Shown here piece by piece: positions 53,882 through 64,000 of a stretch of 64,000 nt of DNA. Within the stretch, counting starts at the first letter, position 1; every line of letters starts with the position of its first letter. The notes beneath the pieces were generated by a model. That model saw nothing but the letters and a program-made list of their open reading frames with translations. It was not told the origin of the DNA and did no database searches. Source of the stretch: Lantana camara (Eukaryota; Streptophyta; Magnoliopsida; Lamiales; Verbenaceae); assembly GCA_037501455.1 (NCBI GenBank), contig CM074858.1:97994001-98058000 (forward strand), written 5' to 3'. Both the position numbers and the translations under genes were made by a program.

Positions 53882-54702
53882 TGATGGGTCCGGGAATGGA
53901 TGGTCCGAATCCGATCACTTTACGATTTGTATTTTGTGGAGGAAACCACCGGAGCTTAGTCGAAAAAGAGGAAGTGAGTTCAACCTGTTGGGACAAGCAC
54001 AAGAAAGTCAGAAGGCCAAGCTGGGGGAACTGGGGGTGATACCCAGTTTGGCTCTCCGACGCTCAAATCAGTTCAGTGTATGAAGAAAATGTAAGTTCAG
54101 TCACAGTTGCAGTGATGAAGAAAGCTTAAAGAATGCTTACAGTGTAGAAGATGACTTGGGTTATTTATAGTTGAGGGTCAAGGGCCCTTTGGTCATTTGC
54201 CTCAAGTGGTCCTGGCCGAATGTTGCCCTAACACGTGGCGCTGTGAGAGAGAAACCTAGGAGGAATCTTCTGCAAAAGCGGCCCAAAAGTTAGTGCTAGC
54301 AACAGTGGCAGGTGCGCGGGCATGTACGTTGTGTCAGAGAGCCATGTGGGTGGTTGGTAACGAGGGCTTGAGAGCGCGCTCGTGACAACCTTGAGTCTTG
54401 GAGGCCAAGATATCCACTGAGGGGAATGTTGGCTCCAATTCAAGTGACGAGCCAAAGGAGAGGCCACTCTGAGGGAGTGTGACGCTCGAAGAGGGCTCCC
54501 TTGGCACGTAGGCGTACCCATCGTTTGGTGTGTAGGACGCTCGTTGGAGTGATAGCGCTCGTTGGGCTTAACTCCTGAAGAAGATCTGCGCTCGTTGGGT
54601 TCAGCGCTCGTGAACAGATGGCGCAGCCTTGGGGAGACAGATGTCATCATCTCGGTGATGCCACGTGTCTTAATGTGGGACGATCGTATTTTGGCCCCAT
54701 CA
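53882..54702 (-). repeat. Tat-1 5' LTR (821 bp)
   Basis: TGATGGG...CCCATCA ends in plus-strand text, with TSD TAATG at 54703-54707. It carries the element promoter. Confidence 0.95.
54161..54170 (-). promoter_or_regulatory. TATA box in Tat-1 5' LTR
   Basis: CTATAAATAA on the minus strand, conserved in the solo LTR (about 31399) and in the 3' LTR (42167-42176). It is preceded by CCAAAGGGCCCTTGACC. Likely start of genomic RNA about 30 bp further. Confidence 0.75.
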
Positions 54703-55247
54703 TAATGCATATTTTTATGTTTTGAGAAAAATATAATATATTTTTAATAATTTAATAATAAATAAATATTGCTAATAATTATATAAATTTTGAATTGATT
54801 AAATTATACATGTAATAATATTATAAGCCGAAATTTAAAATTTAAAGAAAAAAGTTGAAATCCACCTTCGAGTAATTTAGATTTTTATGATCTTACGTTA
54901 GAGCAAATCATATCTTAGACCACAAGATCAAATCATATCTTAGAAACTATATCATAAAAAGTAAAAATGGGCAAAGTGACTTATAATTAGGTGAAACTTC
55001 AGGATAATGGGATATAATTTCAGAAAGGGTAGGAACATCATCATTTTAACTTTTAAAATTAATATTTAATATAAAACATTAAGGGCAGTTTAGATTTTTA
55101 TCATTTTATGTCAGGGATTACAAGATCAGCAAATCAAACTTTAGAGACTGTATAGTAATAAATGGAAATAAAAAGATTAATTTGTAATTAGGTCTAATCT
55201 TGAGTAGGGATGTAATTTGCCTATAATATATTGACTCAATTATCTTT

Positions 55248-55490
55248 AATCAACTAATATAAAACTAAAATCTTTTTATATATCTTTTAGAATTACACAT
55301 GACCTCATCCCATATGTATTTAATTACCTATAATCAACTAATATAAAATTGACATCTCTGAATATATCTTTTAGAATTACACATGACCACATCCCATATG
55401 TATCTATTACCTATAATCAACTAATATAAAACTAAAATCTTTGTATATATCTTTTAGAATCACACATGACCTCATCCCATATGTATCTAG
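55248..55490. repeat. Three tandem units of about 84 bp
   Basis: AATCAACTAATATAAAA starts at 55248, 55332 and 55415. Each unit also contains TATATCTTTTAGAAT and CACATGACC-CATCCCATATG. AT-rich and non-coding. Confidence 0.9.
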
Positions 55491-56805
55491 ACTTTGCGTG
55501 TGGGGGTTAATTCAACAATTATCTCAGTAAGGTTAAATACAATGCCAAAGTTAGTACGTAACATTTTTTTTTGGTGAGAGTTAGTACGCAACATATGCAT
55601 ACAAGTCAAAACGTCGATTATTGGATAATTTTAGATTGAACTTAGTTTTGTCAAATTAATATTGTAAAAGAATAGTATTTTAGATTTTATTATGTGGTTG
55701 ATAGATAATTTAATAACAGTAAAACCAAATAACAAATATAATATACTTGCTCTCATAATTAGTCGAGTTTGGATCATATTTGAATTAAAATTTCATACAT
55801 ACCACTTGGCAAGTGATCCGCAACATTTATTCTCCAAGATAATGATTCAGGTTTAAATTCCACTTTGGGAGTACGTGTGAAAAACCAAAAGAAAAAAGTG
55901 ATCCACAATTTTTATGCATTCAACCAACCATTAATGATAGCCATGAGGATGCAAGTAATATAGATACGATCAACCGTTATCAGACTTTAGCTTGGAAGAT
56001 TGGGTGCCTCAAATTGAGACCAGCAGATGATTCGTTAGATTCGCTTTGTAAGAGGGGTTGTAGTACGCCTATTTATTATATCATGGGTGGCATTGACTCA
56101 AATGTTTTTTGGATGATGGTCCACATGTTCATTATTAATTACTTTCCTGGACATTCGAGTTTAAATAGTGTTAATGATCTGCGGATTATGAATGATTGTG
56201 TCCCTTCTGGGACGGTTTGATTGATATATATGAGATAGGGTTCACGGTAATACTCCACGATAATTAGGTCTAAATATAAGGTAGTCAAGTATATATATAT
56301 ATATATACACTAGTGAAATTAACGTGCGTTGCACGTTTATCATTTATTTTATTTCAATAAATTTAGTTATTATGTTTATTAAGTAAATTAATATATTAAA
56401 TTGGAATAAATATAGTAAAATTTTTAATGAATTAATTTGATTTTATAAAACTACACATGTAAAATATTTTATTTGAAATATCTCTTTCGAACCATATACA
56501 ATAAGTAAAAATTCAAATTAGAAAAACATTCGATTAATAAATAAACTATCAAAATATATATTTGAAACTATGTTACTGTGTAAAAATAAAATATTTAAAA
56601 TGGATAATGTAAGTGAATAGACATATATAAAAAATATAAATTTAAAATTTTAAAATATCATATAAAATACTATGTTAATTATATGTACTTTATTTTTTCT
56701 ATTATTTGGTTTTCATTAATATTATTTATGATTTATTTTTAATTTTTATATAAAGTTTTGAAATGTTTCTTCGTTATAACTCAAAATGTGAAGGTTATTG
56801 TATTT
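55491..56805. other. AT-rich intergenic stretch, no gene seen
   Basis: A 68-codon frame at 56014-56220 has no recognisable domain. A (TA)n run at about 56290-56310 is followed by ACTAGTGAAATTAACGTGCG and the palindrome ACGTGCGTTGCACGT, a motif of a type often seen at ends of plant repeats. A weaker version occurs near 60580 (AATGTGTATTGCACATT). Confidence 0.45.
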
Positions 56806-59800
56806 TTTTATAGGAATCACCCTCTTCAAATTTTTATGTTAATGTATTGGATTCTTTGAATAATAACCTTAAGACTTATTCAACTCCGTTGGTGGACCAT
56901 CATAGGCCCAGTAACTATCTTGAACCTTGTGGTCTATCCTCACCAATTTATCCACCATGATGTTTCTTTGTCTCGGGATGTGCTCAATCTTAGCTTCTTA
57001 GGGCCTGAGTAAATTTCGGCAATGAAGTATTAAATTTTTCTTGGGATACTCTTTATAATCCTTCTTTGTTATATATTTCACCAACGTCTTCGAATCAATC
57101 TCCATATTAATCTTTACAATGCGCCTCTTCTAAGCTAGCTTTAATCACTCACGTAAGCCTAATAACTTCATCACTTTTGTTGGAACCCTACCAAAATTTA
57201 TAGAGTATCTTAACACCCATCTTCCACTGTCATCTTTAATGACCCTCCTAGTCAAAGCATTGCTGGATAAAAGCTTCCATCTAAATCTTGTTTCACCCAT
57301 CTCTTCTTGTATTTATCAAAAGGCAACTCAATGCATGTTTTCTTTTGCTTGTGTTTTTTGTCCTCACTAATTAGTACCAAGGATTCAGGTAACTCTTTTA
57401 TGTGGTGAAGAGTAACGTTTCTAGACTTCATAATATTCTAATAACTTCATCAGTTTCGTGTTTCTCAAAGATTGCAGAGCATTGAGATCAATACAATCTA
57501 CCCAGGATATTCTGGTAACATGTTGAATAAACACACCCGAAGTGCTAACGGACAGCTTCTCAGCACGTGACTCACATCTTCACGTCTTGTAAGACAATTT
57601 GTACATATATCGCTTTCTCGAAATTTTCAGTCATACTTCAATACATTAGTGTGCAAGCAACGTTATATTAAAATCTTAAACTTTTAAGGGCAAGATAATT
57701 TTCAAATTCATTTTTAGTATTTTCTTGCATATCTCATTCGATACCATAAGTAGATTATAGGTCATTTCATAGGAGAAATTGTCGTTAGTTTCACCATACT
57801 TTATATTATTTATATTTAATTTTTGTTAACTTTTGTTTTCAATGTAGCTACGTTCCATTTTTTATTTATTCCAATGAGATCACATGCCATAAGAGCTTTA
57901 TTCTCCTCATAAATGTTATCTTTCAATACCTCGGCTAGTTTGCCTTGTGATAGCCATCTATCATTCTATAAAGACACCCCGTTACCGTTTTCAATCCTCC
58001 AATATTTGTAAAATGGTTCTGCCAACCAAATACTTCTAACAATCCTCTTTCATGCTCTAGAAACCAAAAGTTGAGGGTTACTTTAAAAAATATCTCTTCC
58101 CCCCTCTTTTAAATATCTTTTCTTATATATCTAGCTCCGCAGAGTTGTCTCCTTATTGAGCATTCCCCATTCTATTTTAGCTAACATCACTATTCTGTTT
58201 TTTTGGGCTTCCCTAACACTCAGTCCCTATTCTCGCTTCTTTCTAGTCACCTTCTTTCGCCCTATATGATGGGTACATTTCTTTGTTATATTAGTCACCC
58301 TAAGAAAATTGTGATTGAGTCGATCAAGTTGATCGCTCGCGTGATTAGGGGGCCAATTTATGGGCATATGGTAGATGGGATTCAAGTTTATGATAAACCG
58401 AATAAATTTAATTGTTTGACAATATTTAGCATTTTGACTTTCTATCCCGAAGGAGGCTTTTTACTCTCTCAATCACCTTCGAGAAAGCTCACTATAGTTT
58501 CGACCAAAGTTCGTCTACACCCCCTAGTTCCCTAAGTTAGTTATACTTTCCATACCCAAAATTCCACTAACCAGTTGTTCTAAATTATTTGACACATAAG
58601 GCGCGAACAATAGGTGTGATTTGCTCAAGTTCAATTTGAGGTCTAGTACCTTGCAAAAGCCTAAACCTCACTTTTGATGCACATCGCTCCATCCACGATA
58701 ACTTTGGCTCAAAATATTAAGTCGGCCACAAAAAGCAAGTGTGAGATCTAAGGGTCTCCCTGACATACCGCAATTGGCCTCCGTTATTTGGTCAAAACAA
58801 CTTTCTCAATCATATACGTAAATCTTTCCTACAAAGCACAAACAAATAACGCGAGAGTGGATCCCCTTGTCTAATGCCACATGTTAAGCGTATAGCCTTC
58901 GTCAATTCACCATTCCATAGAATCTTCGATTTTATCCCCTCCACTTCGCTCATGATAATATTGATGATTTTTTTTGTAATTCGAAGAAAGTTAGAGTTTC
59001 CCTAAAAAAATTCCACCAAACTTTGTCCTACGTCTTTTGAAGATCCAATTTTAGCATCATGCGCCTCTTTTGTCTTTAGAGTACATGTAACATGTGTAAC
59101 ACTTTTTAAAGTACCAAGATATTGTCATGGCTACTTTGGTCGGTAATGAAGTTATTCTAGTTCGGGCTCATAATTTTATTGATATATGGCCTAAGCTAGA
59201 GTAAATCATCTTGATGATTATTTTGAGCAATACGTTGCACAACGTAATGGGTCGAAATTAGCTTATTTTTTTTGGAGCATTAACTTTCGAAATCTGGCAA
59301 ATAAACGTTTGATAAGCCTCCATGGGAATTGATTTTCTCTCCATGCAATCATTGATGAATTTTACCACCGAGAGCCTCTTGTTATGTCCTAATAAGTCTT
59401 GAAAAAGTATGCTCAGAAACCATCTGATCCTAACATTTTATATGGTTGGATGTACTTCACTACCTTTAGGGTTTCCTCATTTGAGGTCGTTCTTGTTAAG
59501 TTATCTTTCCACTACCGCCTTAGGGTTCGTGACCTCTTTGATGGTATATCTCTCAAATAGTTTGATGTAGTACTCCCAAGTATGTTGCTTCAGTTGATCA
59601 TTATTCCCTTCATCACCTATTTTTAAGCATTTATCCAATTCCTTCTTCTGGTTATGTTTGAGAGATGAAAGAAGCGTGTACTTTTATACCCGGATTGGTG
59701 TCAATTAATTCTCGACTTTTGAAACCAAATAATATCGTTTTGTTTCAATAGTTTGTTACATTCCGCCATCAATTCTTTCTTCGAATCTATTCAATATTTA

Positions 59801-59870
59801 TCTTGTTTATAACGCTTTGAAAATTCTTTTTAAATATTTTCTTACTTTTTTATTTTTCGAGCATATTAAA
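56806..59870 (-). mobile_element. Second L1-like LINE, minus strand, strongly decayed
   Basis: Minus-strand fragments include a broken RT block (RQGDPLS-like, about 58840-58880), and FYKYWRIENGNGVSL with NDRWLSQGKL (about 57930-58030), the usual region downstream of RT. An RNase H segment reads INMEIDSKTLVKYI and KIEHIPRQRNIMVDKL (about 56930-57110). Stops and shifts are frequent. The 3' end is near an A-run (plus-strand T-run) at about 56806. I cannot place the 5' end or a TSD. Confidence 0.7.
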
Positions 59871-61647
59871 AAGTGTTATTTGACCATTGTATTAGAACAA
59901 TGATTCCAACTTAAATTATCATTGGGGGTAGTTGGAGAACCAACATTGATTCTCCTTAAATAAAACATAAAATTAAAAAAACCCTTAAAGTATCATTGAA
60001 AAGTAAGTGTTCACTAACTGTTGTTTTAGAGCGCTGGTTCAAACTTGAAGAGTCATTTTTTTTATTAAACTGATGACAAACTTTTAATTACTTACCTTAG
60101 TATATTTGTAATAGTCAAACTTAAAGTTATGTTTTTAACTTAAAGAGTCTTTTTTTTTTTGTTAAACTGATGACAAAGTTTTAATTACTTAACTTAAAGT
60201 TACATTTTAAAACTTCCATATTTTGTGGATGATATTTTTTCTCACTTAACAAATTCAATTATTTAATAGATTGTATCCAATTATAATTCATATAATAAAT
60301 GTAAATTATAATTAATAATTTAAAAAGAATCCTCATTATGATACTCTATATATTGTTTTATGTATATTGGAAGAGTTTTAATTCTAATTTATTAAAGAAC
60401 TATAAAAAACTGATAAGTTTATTTTGAAATTTTGAATATAATAATATAGATGAATTTATCAATTCACCTTTTAGTTAAACATTGTTAAAGGTATAGTCAT
60501 TAGGATATTTTGGGTGAACAATGAGTTGTAAGAAATCAAAAACTCTATTTGCACTTTTATAGTATAATAATTAGTAAAAATAATGTGTATTGCACATTAA
60601 ATATACGAGTTGTCTAAAATTTTTAATTATTAAATTATTAAAATAAAATTATTTAAAAACATCAAATATTTAAATTTTAAATATAGTAAGAATTAATTTA
60701 TAACTCTCTATATATTATCAAAATTGTATTTTTCCCGCTCTATATTGTTAAAAGAATTTTTCAATCATAAAATATGTTATTTAATTAAAACTCTTATATA
60801 TGATTTTTGTATAAAAATGAGAGATACACTTTTTACCAATATATAATTTGAAACGTCCAATTATCAAATTTATAACGTGAATTAATTTATTATCTTATGA
60901 TTCATTAGACACCTCTTATTATAATAAAATTTTCAAATTTAGGCCTTAAACGAAAAAAAAAATGGGTAACTTATATTATCAAATTTAAATACGTTTAACT
61001 AATATATTAACATAAAGAATTCTTGTTGAACTACCTATAGCCTTTTTTTATAAATTAAAGGAATATTAATTTTACTCTACGAAAAGTTCTATTTTAAGCC
61101 ACGAAGTACTTTTTTTATTATTTTAAATTAATAATTTATAATATGTATTTACATAATTATTTCTAATTAAAAATTATCAACATAATTATTATTTTGGCTC
61201 CCTTCTCTCTAAAATATTATTGTTCGTTCTTTGTGAAATATGCATTCAACATATATAACTTCATTTTTGTTAATGTATTGTATTTGTGATTCTTATCGGA
61301 TGTGTTAGTAAATATTACGTTGGGTTTAAGTAACGAAAATTTTATATAACGGGAAACTAATCCAAAATATTTCATGCACGGGAAATAATATATTAAGAAA
61401 CATGTCTTTTTACCGTTAATGATATTAAAATTATATATATATTTTTTAATTATCGTTGTTGAAGGAATTTTTTAATCACAAAACATGTGATTATATATAT
61501 TCGATGTAAGATTTTTTATATAAAGATGGAATATACACACTTTAAACATCTCATTATCAAAACTTATGAATTGAATTAATTTGTTATCTTCCAATTCGTC
61601 AGCATTTCTTATTATAATAGATATTTCAGATTGTTGAACAATATATA
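59871..61647. other. Very AT-rich intergenic stretch, no gene seen
   Basis: At 60030-60200 there is a duplicated stretch of about 95 bp (AAACTGATGACAAA with TTTTAATTACTTA). Otherwise there are only low-complexity AT tracts. It is the pre-insertion flank of Tat-2. Confidence 0.5.
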
Positions 61648-62492
61648 TGATGGTGCAAAGAATCTGAGTTTCCTAATGCAACAACACTTTAGAATTTGTT
61701 TAAAAAGGGAAAGACCATCACAGGCGTGAGAGCCTCAGGATCTGGGTTTCCTTTCGAGCGTGGGTTCTTCCAGCTAGGATAACACCAAATGCGCAAGCTA
61801 CAATGGTAGTGTTAGGGTGGCGAAATAAAAAGCTTGAGAAGGTCAGCCGAGAAATGCCCAGAACAGTGTGTATGGTTTTTGTGCAGAAGATTACTTGGGA
61901 GAGAATGCATGTCTTCTCTCTTATTTATATGTTAGGGATGGGGGCAAATGGGTAAATTGACCATGTGGTCCCAAACCTGTGTTGCCCTAACACGCGTCAG
62001 ACTTTGGTGGAATGAGAATGACATCCCTGAAAAGGGTGACGGCGTGTCAGGTGCGCGGGGCACAGTACTTTTGTGTCAGAGGTTGTTGACGAGGGTTATG
62101 CGGGGGATGGGCCTAGGATTCTTTCTGCCGAGGTTCGGATCCAACGAAACGGGGCATGGTCATGCCCGAACGTTGGTGGCGCTCGAAGAATGCATGGATG
62201 GCCTCCCCGCGCCATATGACCCTTGAGCGTCGGAATCCCGAGCGTATCAGTGTGGGCCCTCATGTGGGTGCTTCCCTGTGAAGGATAACCCTGAGGGCCG
62301 CTATCCGAGCGTCAAACCCATTGGTTAGGGCCCTTGGCCCGAATGGTCATCCGCTGACTGATGGGTGACATTAGCTGGCATTCGAGCGGCGTGAAGGCCC
62401 ATGAGCCCATTAAGGCGAGCGTCAGGGTATTAGTCAGCGGTGTGCTGCCACGTGGACAGCTCTGATTCGAGAGTGATTTTCAGGCCTCATCA
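61648..62492 (-). repeat. Tat-2 3' LTR (845 bp)
   Basis: The plus-strand text starts TGATGGTGCAAAG and ends GGCCTCATCA directly before the TTTTGCCCCCC polypurine complement. It shares CTTATTTATATG (TATA on the minus strand), TTGCCCTAACACG and several CGAGCGTC words with Tat-1. Confidence 0.85.
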
Positions 62493-62506
62493 TTTTGCCC
62501 CCCAAA
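62493..62506 (-). promoter_or_regulatory. Tat-2 polypurine tract
   Basis: The minus strand reads TTTGGGGGGCAAAA next to the LTR, like Tat-1. Confidence 0.82.
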
Positions 62507-62629
62507 TTCTGTAGTATCGCGTCGAGCGTACTGTAGAATTTATAAAGGAGGGATCCTGAATTTCAAATATCCGAGGGATGGGGCATTACCCTCGAGGAGA
62601 CTGCTGGCCTTCTGTAACGGACACAAACT

Positions 62630-62801
62630 GACATCGCATTAAATGCTGTCAAGTCCGCATTTAATGCTGAGTGGAAACGTGGGCGCGTGGACTCCGGGAG
62701 ACGTGAGGCGGTTACCAAAAGTGGGGGGATTTCCCAGGCGGGAAATGATTGCCCTTTTTGAATTTTCAAACCTAATCCACGTTCCATCCCCCCTATAAAT
62801 A
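62630..62801 (+). promoter_or_regulatory. Tat-2 antisense promoter
   Basis: GCATTAAATGC (62636-62646), GCATTTAATGC (62657-62667), E2F-type GGCGGGAAA (62737-62745) and TATAAATA (62794-62801). The E2F-type site is 49 bp before TATA, compared with 50 bp in Tat-1, and the flanking AGGCGGGAAATGATTGCC is identical in both. Confidence 0.72.
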
Positions 62802-63084
62802 AGGGTTTGCAGGGCCTTGGAAGCTTTTTCACGCATTCAAACTTCCTTCAAGCAAGTCCATAGCAAGAGCCCTTTGCTCCGGCGAACTTTCTTCTACTCC
62901 ACATCTTAGGTAAAGAATTCCTGATTCTTCTTCTTACTTTTCCCGTACTAACATTAGCTTTAGGTTTTGTGAGACAAACCTTTGAAGGAGAAACCACTAT
63001 CCACCGTTGAATTTGCTTCCGAAAGTTTATCCCCCCTTAATCTTTCTGTGAGAAGTCTCATTTCCGAAAAATTGAAAATTGACC

Positions 63085-64000
63085 ATGGCCGGAAATCAAG
63101 CCGATGACTATGTGCGGGAGATTGAGGAGATGTCCGTGGGGAGCTCTTCTCCTCATGGCGATGTCCCTGTGGCCGTTCCCCTAACTAGGGCGCACCCAGT
63201 TGGAGGTATTCCCATGGCTATATCGGTGGCCCAGGCTCCAATCGACGCCGGGGAGGAAGAGGTGAACGCTGTTGTTCAAGGGATGGACGAGCGTGTTCTC
63301 GGTGAGCAGGAAGATCCTTTTGAGGAAATGGAAAATGTGATGGAGATGATGAGACAAGGGGAAAGAGCCCTCCCAGTTTTGAACAGTGCTGTGAGACCTC
63401 AAGATCACAGGATCACAGTAGCGATGGCGGCTCCCGAGGGTGAAGCGGGACCATCCGGGCGTCCATTCGAGGCTGAACCTTCCAGGAGGCGTCACAGGAG
63501 AGGCAAGGAGCCTGTCACTCGAGTAAGGCAAGACAACCGCCATCAGACTGACAGGTCTCCGGATGAAATTGAGAGTATCCTGACCCTCGGTGACTTGGAT
63601 GAGTTGAGGGCGAAGGCATATTGGGATGAAGCCGTGTTTCCCATGAGGCTCCCGGAGGAGGGAGAAAGAGCCAATCTACCACCGCCTGGGATGTTGACTG
63701 TATACTGGGATGCCGTTCTTGCTGGGGGTCTGAGGTTTCCCATCGCTCGCGAGGCCGCCAACATCTACCAACACTTAGGGCTTTGCCCTTCACAAATTCT
63801 TCCCAACGGCATAGCGTTAATCAACACGTTCGTAATAACGATGAAGGCCCTGGGCAAAGCACCCTCGATCATCAATTTTGACAGCTTGATCCAAGCGGCC
63901 CGCTCACCACGCTCGTCGCCCACAGATGGATTTTACTACGCTCAGGCCAAATCAGGCTTTAAGATGATAAATTCTCCATCTTCCTCATATGGCGAGCACT
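63085..64000 (+). CDS. Tat-2 antisense accessory protein, exon 1, open to the window end (partial)
   Basis: The ATG at 63085 (ACCATGGCC context) opens a frame with no stop for 305 codons up to base 64000. It begins MAGNQADDYVREIEEMSVGS, parallel to MADQHVEEFAHEIQEMATES of Tat-1. It later shares PPPG...YWD/YVD, GGLRFPI, HLGLCPSQILPNGIAL and SSPTDGFYYAQAK, the PF04195-like domain. The variable middle (residues about 30-180) differs by insertions and deletions that keep the frame. This pattern is expected for a protein under selection. The 5' leader has an AG|GTAAAG donor-like site at about 62910, like Tat-1 (43174), so a 5'-leader intron is possible. Confidence 0.85.
   Translation, partial: MAGNQADDYVREIEEMSVGSSSPHGDVPVAVPLTRAHPVGGIPMAISVAQAPIDAGEEEVNAVVQGMDERVLGEQEDPFEEMENVMEMMRQGERALPVLNSAVRPQDHRITVAMAAPEGEAGPSGRPFEAEPSRRRHRRGKEPVTRVRQDNRHQTDRSPDEIESILTLGDLDELRAKAYWDEAVFPMRLPEEGERANLPPPGMLTVYWDAVLAGGLRFPIAREAANIYQHLGLCPSQILPNGIALINTFVITMKALGKAPSIINFDSLIQAARSPRSSPTDGFYYAQAKSGFKMINSPSSSYGEH

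Larger units (their letters stand above)
41888..54702 (-). mobile_element. Tat-1: full-length young Tat-lineage Ty3/gypsy retrotransposon with antisense gene
   Basis: This 12,815-bp element lies on the minus strand, with two 821-bp LTRs and a perfect TSD TAATG (41883-41887 and 54703-54707). It has a primer-binding site, a polypurine tract and one uninterrupted 2063-codon gag-pol. Between pol and the 3' LTR lie two tandem arrays and a spliced gene on the opposite strand. I count 2 differences between the LTRs (at about 41957 and 41960, compared with 53951 and 53954). With a commonly used grass LTR rate of 1.3e-8 per site per year that would mean an age near 0.1 million years; the rate is an assumption. 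Two RNase H domains and the C-x2-H-x4-H-x4-C knuckle fit Tat. Confidence 0.96.
41496..55221. mobile_element. Old TIR element split by the young Tat retrotransposon
   Basis: The sequence inward from 41496 (GGACAAATTACATCTAATTA, then CAAAATTAGATCTAATTATAAATTAATTC) is the inverted match of the sequence ending at 55221 (reverse complement GGCAAATTACATCCCTACTC). Homology extends about 50 bp at roughly 75-80 percent. Flanking 9-mers AATAATATA (41487-41495) and TATAATATA (55222-55230) match at 8 of 9, but the AT-richness weakens this. Without the 12.8-kb Tat insert and its TSD the host element would be about 0.9 kb, AT-rich and non-coding. Class uncertain, Mutator-like by TSD length. Confidence 0.55.
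61648..64000 (-). mobile_element. Tat-2: second Tat-type element, 3' part only, cut by window edge
   Basis: An LTR (61648-62492), a polypurine tract, an antisense promoter and the 5' part of an antisense gene follow exactly the order of Tat-1 from 41888 to 44200. LTR sequence is clearly diverged from Tat-1 while the antisense coding region stays alignable. Pol and the 5' LTR would lie to the right of the window. Confidence 0.88.

Noticed and set aside
56014..56220. 68-codon plus-strand frame in AT-rich DNA
   Set aside because: Composition is slightly less AT-rich than its surroundings but there is no recognisable domain, promoter or homologue in the window.
58203..58535. 110-codon plus-strand frame
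   Set aside because: It lies antisense to LINE remnants and its sequence has no recognisable domain.

Overview
This window looks like repeat-rich nuclear DNA of a flowering plant, probably a eudicot. I see no intact ordinary host gene. The evidence is the dense nesting of Ty1/copia and Ty3/gypsy LTR retrotransposons (including the plant-specific Tat lineage with its second RNase H), two L1-like LINEs, small TIR transposons, a piece of plant-type mitochondrial rps12, and a scrambled fragment of a molybdate-transporter (MOT1-like) gene.

Layout, left to right. (1) 1-2068: minus-strand copia element (Copia-1), cut by the window edge and inserted into a long gypsy LTR. (2) 2069-7914: two related ~2.5 kb gypsy LTRs in inverted orientation around 0.9 kb. 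(3) 7915-8440: MOT1-like pseudogene fragment, then AT-rich repeats. (4) 9523-14511: complete but broken copia element (Copia-2) with an exact 5-bp target-site duplication (TSD). (5) 15078-24033: minus-strand LINE with a 12-13 bp TSD. It carries a mitochondrial rps12 fragment, a 3.4 kb solo gypsy LTR and a 921 bp hAT-like element with an exact 8-bp TSD. (6) about 25.1-37.3 kb: two decayed Tat elements meeting tail to tail. The first is split by a 3.25 kb LTR-like element, itself split by a solo Tat LTR with an exact TSD. (7) 37461-38640: foldback element with long inverted arms. (8) 38.8-41.2 kb: giant inverted minisatellite. (9) 41888-54702: full-length young Tat element (12,815 bp, TSD TAATG, LTRs differing at about 2 of 821 positions), lying inside an older TIR element. 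(10) 56.8-59.9 kb: decayed LINE. (11) 61648-64000: left part of a second Tat-type element.

The most interesting unit is the young Tat element. On the minus strand it encodes an uninterrupted 2063-residue Gag-Pol. On the opposite strand, between pol and the 3' LTR, it carries what reads as a complete three-exon gene (43308-46235, 898 residues). That gene has its own TATA box, an E2F-type site, two GT-AG introns and an AATAAA signal. The antisense gene and pol converge on two tandem arrays, of 86-bp hairpin units and 67/68-bp units. The partial element at the right edge repeats the arrangement: conserved promoter boxes and the start of a homologous open frame (63085 to the window end). Antisense ORFs are known in Tat-lineage elements. 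The conserved promoter architecture, the splice structure and the hairpin arrays are what deserve a closer look.
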